Assembly: GCA_900547565.1 (NCBI GenBank)
Contig: URHI01000093.1
Location: 1 to 7,934, forward strand
Length of the DNA stretch: 7,934 nucleotides
Reading direction: 5' to 3'
Origin: an uncultured Eubacteriales bacterium
Lineage (GTDB): Bacteria; Bacillota; Clostridia; Oscillospirales; CAG-272
Shown here: piece by piece, positions 1-5,616 of the stretch
Layout of the letters: each line of letters starts with the position of its first letter
Position numbering within the stretch: position 1 is the stretch's first letter
Program-made: the position numbers and the translations under genes
The notes under the pieces: generated by a model
Seen by the model: the letters and a program-made list of their open reading frames with translations, nothing else
Databases searched by the model: none
Told to the model about the DNA's origin: nothing

Positions 1-1159
1 CCTCGGCGCGCGCCAGTATTCCACCCGCCTCCGCGGCGTCGCCGCATGAATAATATACATTTTTTATGCCGTTACGGCGCGCGTTGCGCCAGGCACATTC
101 AACCGCCGACGGCACAATCTCAATGCCGATGACACTCTCAAACCGCTCCGCCATGGACAGTCCTATCGTACCCGCACCGCAGTACAGGTCCACCAGCGTG
201 CCGCCCTGTCCGGCAAGCTCACCCGCAAGGCCGTACAAAAGCTCGGCACAGTCATGATTGACCTGATAGAATGAATCGGGAGCGAGCGTTATATCAAGCC
301 CGCACAGCCGGTCGGCAAGCTCCATGCTTCCCCAAAGCGGTATGAACTGCTCTCCGAGAATGACATTTGTGTTGCGGCTGTTGACGTTCAGCATAATTCC
401 GCTGATATCGGGAAATGCTGCCGTCAGCTCGCGGCACAGCTCCCCTCCGCCGGGCAGCAGGCTCACCGCACTTTTATCCGATGCCACATTTCCGACTGAT
501 CCGCCGTTCACCACCAGACACACCGTAATGTTGCCGCTGACCTCACCGCGGCGCAGATAAATGTGCCGCAGTACCCCCCGGCCGCGGCTCTCGTCGTAAG
601 GCTCCCAGCCGTGCCTGTCGCCGAAATCGCACACCGCCGCGGCAATATTGCCGAACACACCGGGCTGCAGCTGACAGTCACAGCCACCCGCGAGCGAGTG
701 GGTTTTGGTCGCATAGATGCCAGCTCTCAGCCGCCCGTCACGACCGCGCGCTACCGGAAACTGCGCTTTATTGCGATATCCCGACGTAACGCCTGTCGCG
801 CGGGTCCGGGCAATTTCGGCTTCAACGCCCGCCCGTCTGAATGCCTCTCTCACCATGTTACGCTTCAGCTCCAGCTCATAAGCGTAGTCTATGTGGCGGT
901 AAACGCACCCGCCGCAGCTTTCCGGTGCCCGGCACACGCCCTGATTTATGCGGTGCTCCGACGGGCGCAGTACCTCAAGCAGTCTTGCCACATAATAGCT
1001 TTTGTTTACTTTTATCACCGCCGCCCGGACTCTGTCCCCGCTGACGGCTCCACGTACAAAAACGACTGCCCCGTCGTATCTGCCGACGCCGCAGCCGAGA
1101 TTGTTAAGATCGGTTATTTCCAGCTCTATCTGCTGATTTCGCACCAACCGCTCAGACAT
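1..1159 (-). CDS. rlmD: 23S rRNA (uracil-5-)-methyltransferase, RlmD/RumA type (3' end cut by window edge)
   Basis: Uses S-adenosylmethionine to make 5-methyluridine in 23S rRNA (U1939 class). The visible 386 residues read without interruption. An N-terminal TRAM-like segment (about 1-65) is followed by the iron-sulfur cysteines C76-x5-C82-x2-C85, with C160/C162 as the likely fourth ligand, the same spacing as in E. coli RumA. The SFYQVN motif is at 296-301 and the SAM motif LVDLYCGAGTIGL at 322-334. Family members run about 430-460 residues, so roughly 60-70 are missing, including the DPPR-G-C catalytic cysteine motif and the general base. The ATG at 1159 overlaps the upstream phosphoesterase gene by 8 nt and has a GGAG 4 nt before it. 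It is the last visible gene of the minus-strand operon. Other members of the TrmA/RlmC/RlmCD family cannot be excluded, since substrate choice is not readable here. Confidence 0.93.
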   Translation of the reverse strand, partial: MSERLVRNQQIELEITDLNNLGCGVGRYDGAVVFVRGAVSGDRVRAAVIKVNKSYYVARLLEVLRPSEHRINQGVCRAPESCGGCVYRHIDYAYELELKRNMVREAFRRAGVEAEIARTRATGVTSGYRNKAQFPVARGRDGRLRAGIYATKTHSLAGGCDCQLQPGVFGNIAAAVCDFGDRHGWEPYDESRGRGVLRHIYLRRGEVSGNITVCLVVNGGSVGNVASDKSAVSLLPGGGELCRELTAAFPDISGIMLNVNSRNTNVILGEQFIPLWGSMELADRLCGLDITLAPDSFYQVNHDCAELLYGLAGELAGQGGTLVDLYCGAGTIGLSMAERFESVIGIEIVPSAVECAWRNARRNGIKNVYYSCGDAAEAGGILARAE

Positions 1160-1841
1160 AGAACTCCGCCCCGTCCTCCAGCCGCAGGCAGCCGATTCGT
1201 CCTCCGCGTCCGGCACCGCAGTCGATGCCTATCACTCCGTCACCACGGAAAATGCACCCCTCTTTGCCGCCGGGTATCTGCGACGTGGGAATATGCCCCG
1301 CTATGACGGTTTTGCCTTCAAACGGCGGCCTTCCGGCAAAATCCACCGGCGTGCCGAAAAAATCCTCCGGCTCACATTCGCCGTCACCGCCCTCGGGCAG
1401 GTCGCCAAGCCCCGCATGTACCAGAACATAGCTCTTTCCCTTGACCTGAATCTCCTCGTAAAGCGCCATGTCGGACAGATAATCGAGCACGCCCTCCTTC
1501 ATTTCGGCATCAAGCGCACGGTAGCCTTCAAACGTAGGCTGACCGCCATCCGCCATCCACCCCATCATATCATTTTTGAATGCGGCCCCGGGCGTGCTTC
1601 CGTCCTTCAGCATACGCTCAAAGCCGGTCAGCATGCGCACCGCTCTGAAATCGTGCTCGCCCGCAACGGCATAAATATTGTAACGCATACTCATGTCGCA
1701 CACCAGCTCCATGGGCTCATCGCCGTAGTCTACAATATCTCCCAGCACGTACATCACGTCTCTGTCACGGAACCCGATCTGTCTGAGCAGCTCCATGAAC
1801 TCGGTATAACAGCCATGCAGATTTGCGGTCACATATGTCAT
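1152..1841 (-). CDS. Calcineurin-like metallophosphoesterase with altered metal-site motifs
   Basis: A 229-residue protein of the bacterial PrpA/PP1-like serine/threonine phosphatase superfamily. The fold signature is complete in order: LHG at 8-10, GDIVDYG at 34-40, GEHD at 61-64, VHAG at 141-144, AGH at 181-183, and the usual C-terminal IDCGAG-GG-GCLRL-EFYV ending. Three positions differ from the family consensus. The D of D-x-H is N7, the R of GDxxDRG is Y39, and the N of GNHE/D is E62. D35, H9, H63, H142 and H183 are kept. This means either an enzyme with changed metal or substrate use, or a protein that binds without hydrolysing. The ATG has an AAGGAGA 10 nt upstream. It lies 27 nt after the Nif3-family gene, and its TGA lies inside the rlmD start. 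Substrate unknown; no membrane segment or signal peptide is seen. Confidence 0.88.
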   Translation of the reverse strand: MTYVTANLHGCYTEFMELLRQIGFRDRDVMYVLGDIVDYGDEPMELVCDMSMRYNIYAVAGEHDFRAVRMLTGFERMLKDGSTPGAAFKNDMMGWMADGGQPTFEGYRALDAEMKEGVLDYLSDMALYEEIQVKGKSYVLVHAGLGDLPEGGDGECEPEDFFGTPVDFAGRPPFEGKTVIAGHIPTSQIPGGKEGCIFRGDGVIGIDCGAGRGGRIGCLRLEDGAEFYV

Positions 1842-1868
1842 GGTAAATCCATCTCCTTACCTCCATGC

Positions 1869-2639
1869 TCAGACCAGCCTGAGCGAACAGCTTTTTATGT
1901 ATTCCGTTTCGATTGCGGCATCGGCCGCCGAGATCATTTCGGCAAGCCGGTCGCAGACCGGATCCTCGGTATAAAAATGTCCTGCTTCAATCAGATTTAT
2001 GCCCAGCTCCTCGGCAGCGATCATACGGTGATAGCCAAGGCGGCCACTGACCAGCGTATCGGCTCCCGCCCGGCGGGCGGCTGCAATGAAATCCTTGCCC
2101 TCTCCGCCCAGCACTGCGACGCGGGCACACCTCCGTCCGCACGATGCAACCAGCACGCCCGGCGCGCCCAGCGCGCCCTTTACCTGCCGCCCAAGCTCCA
2201 GCGGGTCGACCGGAGACTCCAGCGTACCGATGCGCCCCATTGGACTGCCTTCATCGTCGCAGAAAGGCCTGACGTCCTCAAGACCGAGCGCCTCGGCCAA
2301 TATGTCATTGACTCCGCCCTCCAGCGCGTCCAGCCGCGTGTGAAACGACATGACGCATATTCCGGCGCGGACAAGATTTATCAGCTTTGCCCCTGTGCCG
2401 TCGTCCGGCGTAAGGCTGTGCAGCGGGTCGAAAATCAGCGGGTGATGCGACACCACAGCGTCATAATCGCCGTCCACCGCCGTATCGGCCACCTCTCCGG
2501 TGACGTCCAACGCAATGAGCACGCGTCTCACCTGCCGGTCGGGATCGGGACAGCACATAAGTCCGTCGTTATCCCAGTCACAGGACAGCGAGCGCGGAAT
2601 TCTGATATTGAGGTATTCATAAAGCTCCCGGACGTTCAT
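1869..2639 (-). CDS. Nif3/DUF34-family dinuclear metal protein (YqfO-like)
   Basis: A 256-residue member of the Nif3-like family, which forms toroidal hexamers with a two-metal site. It is often annotated as GTP cyclohydrolase I type 2, although the physiological role is unsettled. Expected metal ligands are all visible: H65-H66 in SHHPLIF, D104 in HTRLD (usually HTNLD), and H221 with E225 in GHFYTE. The conserved DWDNDGL (21-27) and GGVND (108-112) are also present. It is the short form, lacking the PII-like insertion of about 110 residues carried by B. subtilis YqfO. The ATG shares ATGA with the trmK stop, and a GGAGG sits 7 nt upstream within trmK. The trmK-nif3 pairing is conserved in Firmicutes (yqfN-yqfO), which supports both calls. 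Confidence 0.94.
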   Translation of the reverse strand: MNVRELYEYLNIRIPRSLSCDWDNDGLMCCPDPDRQVRRVLIALDVTGEVADTAVDGDYDAVVSHHPLIFDPLHSLTPDDGTGAKLINLVRAGICVMSFHTRLDALEGGVNDILAEALGLEDVRPFCDDEGSPMGRIGTLESPVDPLELGRQVKGALGAPGVLVASCGRRCARVAVLGGEGKDFIAAARRAGADTLVSGRLGYHRMIAAEELGINLIEAGHFYTEDPVCDRLAEMISAADAAIETEYIKSCSLRLV

Positions 2640-3331
2640 ATGTGTGCCTCCGCAAGTAAATTTTCAAGCTGACGTAAAACAACCGCCTCGGCATCGTCGG
2701 ACATAGGATCAAGTCCTCTCGCCCGCACAATGGCGGCATGATGGCGGCACTGCTGTACGAGATACTGACGGTACAGCTCCCCGCCCTTTTGTATGTTGCA
2801 CCTGCCAAGTTCCAGCTCGGCGGGAGAATAGTCTGTATTGTGCCCCGTATATTCGGCGCAGATCGTCTGATAGATACGTCCGTCCGCCTTCGACATAGCC
2901 TCATCTGTTATCTCAAAGCCATGCGACAGCAGATACCGCCGCAGCTCGCTGCGGCGCGTCATTGGCTGAAGTATCAGCCGTATATCCGGGCTTCTCACCC
3001 ATTCCGCCGCCTCAATAATGCCGGAGATCAGCTCTCCACCCATGCCGAACACGGCGATGTCGGACGGCTCATAGCGATCTATGCCGTGCAATCCGTCGGT
3101 CAGCACCAGGCGCACGCGGTCACCGAGGCCGTAGCGATCCACCGTCTGCCGCGCACGGTCAAGCGGGCCGGGACGTATATCCGACGCAACAGCAGCTGTG
3201 ATCCTGCCCTCCAGCACCAGCGCGACAGGCAGATAAGCGTGGTCTGTTCCCACGTCGGCCAGAAGTCCGCCGCGGACATATGCCGCGGCGGTGGCCAGCC
3301 TGCCGTCAAGTCGTGGCGGGTTCAGACTCAT
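2636..3331 (-). CDS. trmK: tRNA (adenine(22)-N(1))-methyltransferase TrmK
   Basis: Cytoplasmic SAM-dependent enzyme making m1A at position 22 of tRNA. The 231-residue length matches the family (B. subtilis TrmK is close to 240). A Rossmann methyltransferase domain carries LADVGTDHAYLP at 24-35 (SAM motif I), VFGMGGELI at 94-102 (the acceptor-side motif), LILQPM at 119-124 and DGRIYQ at 150-155. The last 65 or so residues form the helical, coiled-coil-like C-terminal domain typical of TrmK. The ATG overlaps the stop of the upstream DUF1858 gene as ATGA and no good Shine-Dalgarno lies before it, so translation is probably coupled. The downstream Nif3 gene overlaps the other end in the same way. 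Confidence 0.95.
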   Translation of the reverse strand: MSLNPPRLDGRLATAAAYVRGGLLADVGTDHAYLPVALVLEGRITAAVASDIRPGPLDRARQTVDRYGLGDRVRLVLTDGLHGIDRYEPSDIAVFGMGGELISGIIEAAEWVRSPDIRLILQPMTRRSELRRYLLSHGFEITDEAMSKADGRIYQTICAEYTGHNTDYSPAELELGRCNIQKGGELYRQYLVQQCRHHAAIVRARGLDPMSDDAEAVVLRQLENLLAEAHI

Positions 3332-3531
3332 TTGCCGGACGCAAGAAATTCGTTGAGCTTTGCAACCAGCTCATCGGCATCGGTTCCGTGAACGGCGCAG
3401 GCGTCAGCTATGCTTTCACCGCGCGAGGCGGGGCAACCGAGGCAATGCATACCGATCTCAAAAAAGAATTTAGCGGTATTGACATCATACTCCAGAACGT
3501 CGCCTATAAGTGTTTCTTTGGTTACCTGCAT
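3328..3531 (-). CDS. DUF1858 small redox-disulfide domain protein
   Basis: A 67-residue protein matching the DUF1858 / hybrid-cluster-protein-associated redox-disulfide family, small proteins of anaerobes with a CxxC pair. The hallmark MHCLGCPASRGES is present, with C30 and C33 as the likely redox or metal pair. The start of the protein (VTKETLIGDVLEYD) and the closing helix (ADELVAKLNEFLASGK) are typical. C45 is a third cysteine. Function is not established for the family. A thiol-disulfide or metal-handling role is inferred from the CxxC alone. GGAGGA lies 7 nt before the ATG. It is the promoter-proximal gene of the operon and overlaps trmK by 4 nt. Confidence 0.93.
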   Translation of the reverse strand: MQVTKETLIGDVLEYDVNTAKFFFEIGMHCLGCPASRGESIADACAVHGTDADELVAKLNEFLASGK

Positions 3532-3564
3532 TTAATTTTCCTCCGTAATTATTTATTTGATTAT

Positions 3565-3593
3565 ATTATAAAGCCAAATCACATGATTGTCAA
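3565..3593 (-). promoter_or_regulatory. Sigma-A promoter of the DUF1858-trmK-nif3-phosphoesterase-rlmD operon
   Basis: Reading the minus strand, TTGACA (3593-3588) and TATAAT (3570-3565) are both exact consensus hexamers separated by 17 nt. The predicted start near 3558 leaves a leader of about 27 nt with GGAGGA before the ATG at 3531. The surrounding DNA is strongly AT-rich compared with the genes. Confidence 0.88.
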
Positions 3594-3596
3594 TCA
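3584..3596. promoter_or_regulatory. Palindrome over the minus-strand -35 (candidate operator)
   Basis: TGATTG-T-CAATCA is a perfect 6+1+6 inverted repeat that contains the whole -35 hexamer of the minus-strand promoter. A protein bound here would block that promoter. No regulator is identified, and part of the symmetry comes from the promoter hexamer itself. Confidence 0.35.
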
Positions 3597-3640
3597 CCTT
3601 TTTGGTAATAACATTATTTTTCAAAATTCGTCCAAAGCCC

Positions 3641-3669
3641 TTGACAACACCGCCGGGGTATGGTATAGT
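3641..3669 (+). promoter_or_regulatory. Sigma-A promoter of the Tyr-leader / acyl-CoA synthetase / MFS operon
   Basis: TTGACA (3641-3646) and TATAGT (3664-3669) are separated by 17 nt, with a TGG just before the -10 that makes an extended -10 element. The predicted start near A3676 gives only about 24 nt before the leader-peptide ATG, the compact layout usual for attenuated operons. Confidence 0.85.
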
Positions 3670-3699
3670 AGCATCAGAAATGTTATCGGAGGACGGCTC

Positions 3700-3780
3700 A
3701 TGCTTTCAGCTCGTTCATATCCCTATGCTTATTATTACCGCGCCTATTACTGCGGCGCGGAAGTGTCGGCATTGGCATGA
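3700..3780 (+). CDS. Tyrosine-rich leader peptide (26 aa)
   Basis: A 26-codon ORF just after the promoter, with GGAGGA (3688-3693) ideally placed 6 nt before the ATG. Seven of 26 residues are tyrosine: codons 7, 9, 11, 12, 13, 16 and 17, in the run YPYAYYYRAYYCG. Phe and Trp are absent. The reading frame ends at TGA (3778-3780), 28 nt before a strong intrinsic terminator. The product probably has no function of its own. The ribosome's progress over the Tyr codons would sense charged tRNA-Tyr and set which RNA hairpin forms downstream. The same frame is open further upstream, but the promoter and Shine-Dalgarno fix the start here. Confidence 0.85.
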   Translation: MLSARSYPYAYYYRAYYCGAEVSALA

Positions 3781-3843
3781 GCGGGTATACATAGGGCGTA
3801 CCGTATGTGCACCGCGGCCATTGCCGCGGTGCTTTTTGATTTT
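3738..3843 (+). promoter_or_regulatory. Transcription attenuator (pause hairpin, antiterminator, terminator)
   Basis: Three mutually dependent structures can be drawn by hand. (1) CCGCGCC (3738-3744) pairs with GGCGCGG (3754-3760), with Tyr codons 16-17 in the loop. (2) An antiterminator pairs 3767-3776 with 3817-3826 (9 pairs, one U-U mismatch), then 3781-3784 with 3812-3815, then 3786-3793 with 3804-3811 (7 pairs including one G-U, one A-C mismatch), and 3795-3796 with 3801-3802, around a CGTA loop. That is about 22 pairs. (3) The terminator at 3809-3832 uses the same bases. A ribosome stalled at Tyr codons leaves 3767 onward free, so structure 2 forms and transcription continues. A ribosome reaching the stop codon covers 3767-3784 and the terminator forms. 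The logic is inferred; the pairings are read directly. Confidence 0.8.
3809..3843 (+). terminator. Intrinsic terminator of the attenuator
   Basis: A perfect 10-bp stem, GCACCGCGGC (3809-3818) with GCCGCGGTGC (3823-3832), CATT loop, followed by TTTTTGATTTT. It lies between the leader-peptide stop and the ribosome binding site of the synthetase, so it would cut off the whole operon unless prevented. Confidence 0.9.
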
Positions 3844-3871
3844 CCGAAAAAACAAATCAGGAGAGAAAATC

Positions 3872-5572
3872 ATGACTATCGTTGATTTACTTGAGCAAAA
3901 CAAAGATCTGTACGGCGACGAGGTAGCATTGGTGGAGCTTAATCCGGAGCTGCCCGAAACACGGCGGCTGACCTGGCGCGACTACGACCTGGTTCAGCCT
4001 ACCGCAAACGCCACCTACCGCCGAGAGATCACCTGGCACGTGTTTGACGAGAAAGCTAACCGGTTTGCCAACGCGCTGACCTTACGCGGCATAGGCCGCG
4101 GCGACAAGGTAGCAATACTTATGATGAACTGCCTTGAGTGGCTGCCGGTATACTTCGGCATACTCAAAACAGGTGCGCTCGCCGTACCGCTCAACTTCCG
4201 GTATTCCTCCGATGAAATTCAGTATTGCCTGGATCTTTCCGAGTCGGACGCACTGATTTTCGGTCCGGAATTCATCGGCCGTGTCGAGGAGATAGCCGAC
4301 AGCATAAGCCACAACCGCCTGCTGATCTACGCAGGCCCCGGCGTTGTGCCCACATTTGCCGATGACTATGCCTCAATGACGGCAGATTGCTCCTCGAAAT
4401 TCGAGTCGCGCGGCATTACCGAGGATGACAACGCCGCAATATATTTTTCATCCGGTACGACCGGCTTTCCCAAGGCCATACTGCACAGCCACCGTGCGCT
4501 GATGCACTCCTGCCGCGTCGAGCAGGCGCATCACGGCCAGACGCATGACGATGTTTTTCTTTGTATACCTCCGCTTTATCACACCGGCGCAAAAATGCAC
4601 TGGTTCGGCTCGCTGCTCGTCGGCGGCCGCGCGGTACTGCTCAAGGGCACACGCCCGGCCTTTGTGCTCGACGCCGTGTCTCGTGAGAGGTGCAGTATAG
4701 TCTGGCTGCTGGTGCCGTGGGCACAGGACATTCTGGCAGCACTTGACTCGGGAGAGCTTAAGCTGTCCGATTACGACCTGTCCTGCTGGCGGCTCATGCA
4801 TATCGGTGCACAGCCGGTGCCGCAGAGTCTTGTACGGCGGTGGCTTCAGTATTTCCCAAACCACCAGTACGACACAAATTACGGTCTGAGCGAATCAATA
4901 GGTCCCGGCGCAGTACATCTCGGGGTGGAAAACGTTGACAAGGTCGGCGCCATCGGTGTGCCGGGCTTTGGCTGGCAAACAAAAATAATCGGTGATGACG
5001 GAGGCGAGGTCATACAGGGCGAGGTAGGCGAGCTGTGTCTGCGCGGCGACGGCGTCATGGTGTGCTACTACAACGATCCCGAGGCAACTGCCGCGGTGCT
5101 CTCCCCTGACGGCTGGCTTCGCACCGGCGACATGGCCATGCAGGACGAGGACGGCTTTATATGGCTGGTCGACCGCAAAAAAGACGTTATAATCACGGGC
5201 GGCGAAAACCTGTACCCTGTGCAGATAGAAAACTATCTCAGCGCGCACCCCGACATAATGGATGTTGCCGTCATCGGTCTGGGTGCTTCCGGTATGCTGG
5301 CTGCTCTGGGCGCAGCCGACAAGGGGGCCGTCATCGGTCTGCCCGATGCGCGGCTCGGAGAAATAGCAACGGCTATTATACAGCTCAAAAAAGGACACGA
5401 ATGTACCGCCGAGCAGATAAATGAATTCTGCAGGGGCTTGCCGCGCTACAAGCGGCCGCGGCGCATTATCTTTGCCGATGTGCCTCGCAATCCCACCGGA
5501 AAGATCGAAAAACCGCGTCTGCGCAAAATGTACGGTGCCGACGAGCTGGTCAACTCTCAGAATAAATCCTGA
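3872..5572 (+). CDS. AMP-forming acyl-CoA synthetase (class I adenylate-forming enzyme) with a 20-residue insertion
   Basis: Activates a carboxylic acid with ATP and CoA to an acyl-CoA via an acyl-adenylate; cytoplasmic. The 566-residue protein has all core motifs: YFSSGTTGFPK (191-201, ATP loop), YGLSE (337-341), TGD (418-420), DRKKDVIITGGENLYP (434-449, hinge and CoA-side motif) and PTGKIEK (541-547, catalytic K544). Substrate is not readable; it is neither acetyl-CoA synthetase nor PaaK type by motif layout. The start at 3872 is chosen for AGGAGAG 6 nt upstream and because earlier in-frame ATGs lie inside the attenuator. Odd feature: residues 471-490 are an extra segment. Without them DVAVIGL joins PDARLGE exactly as in family members. 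Control is by the tyrosine attenuator upstream, and the transporter gene follows after 44 nt. Tyrosine control suggests an aromatic acid substrate, which is inference only. Confidence 0.92.
   Translation: MTIVDLLEQNKDLYGDEVALVELNPELPETRRLTWRDYDLVQPTANATYRREITWHVFDEKANRFANALTLRGIGRGDKVAILMMNCLEWLPVYFGILKTGALAVPLNFRYSSDEIQYCLDLSESDALIFGPEFIGRVEEIADSISHNRLLIYAGPGVVPTFADDYASMTADCSSKFESRGITEDDNAAIYFSSGTTGFPKAILHSHRALMHSCRVEQAHHGQTHDDVFLCIPPLYHTGAKMHWFGSLLVGGRAVLLKGTRPAFVLDAVSRERCSIVWLLVPWAQDILAALDSGELKLSDYDLSCWRLMHIGAQPVPQSLVRRWLQYFPNHQYDTNYGLSESIGPGAVHLGVENVDKVGAIGVPGFGWQTKIIGDDGGEVIQGEVGELCLRGDGVMVCYYNDPEATAAVLSPDGWLRTGDMAMQDEDGFIWLVDRKKDVIITGGENLYPVQIENYLSAHPDIMDVAVIGLGASGMLAALGAADKGAVIGLPDARLGEIATAIIQLKKGHECTAEQINEFCRGLPRYKRPRRIIFADVPRNPTGKIEKPRLRKMYGADELVNSQNKS
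5267..5341 (+). repeat. 15-bp direct repeat bounding a 60-bp in-frame insertion inside the synthetase
   Basis: GCCGTCATCGGTCTG occurs at 5267-5281 and again at 5327-5341, exactly 60 nt apart. Each copy encodes AVIGL (residues 466-470 and 486-490). The unique 45 nt between them encode GASGMLAALGAADKG. Removing one repeat plus the unique part restores a normal synthetase C-terminal domain. The unique part is not a copy of neighbouring synthetase sequence, so it is not a simple tandem duplication. Confidence 0.85.
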
Positions 5573-5587
5573 GTCAGACCGGCTGAC
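5573..5587 (+). other. Small inverted repeat between synthetase and MFS genes
   Basis: GTCAG (5573-5577) and CTGAC (5583-5587) can form a 5-bp hairpin with a 5-nt loop directly after the synthetase stop. No T-run follows, so it is not a terminator. It may be an mRNA processing or stability element, or chance. Confidence 0.3.
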
Positions 5588-5616
5588 ATAATAAATACCT
5601 AACGGAGCTGAAATTT

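Noticed and set aside
574..579. Possible frameshift at a C6 run within rlmD
   Set aside because: Reading through the run in frame gives the expected RGVLRHIYLRRG, and motifs on both sides are in the same frame, so the gene is intact here.
563..1306. 247-codon open frame on the plus strand
   Set aside because: It is antisense to rlmD and the phosphoesterase gene end, with no domain and no ribosome binding site.
1293..2672. 459-codon open frame on the plus strand
   Set aside because: It lies opposite the phosphoesterase and Nif3 genes, which have clear family motifs. Its translation has no recognisable motif, and it is a GC-rich antisense shadow.
3676..3843. T-box riboswitch for tRNA-Tyr
   Set aside because: The terminator arm contains ACCGCG, as T-boxes do, but the four bases before it are GTGC rather than TGGN. 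The leader is short, and no Stem I with a specifier loop, AGTA bulge or AG-bulge is visible. A translated Tyr-rich ORF with a good Shine-Dalgarno explains the region better.
3587..3871. Long N-terminal extension of the acyl-CoA synthetase
   Set aside because: The frame is open back to 3587, but that start lies upstream of the promoter. The stretch crosses the leader ORF and terminator, its translation has no domain, and 3872 has the proper ribosome binding site.
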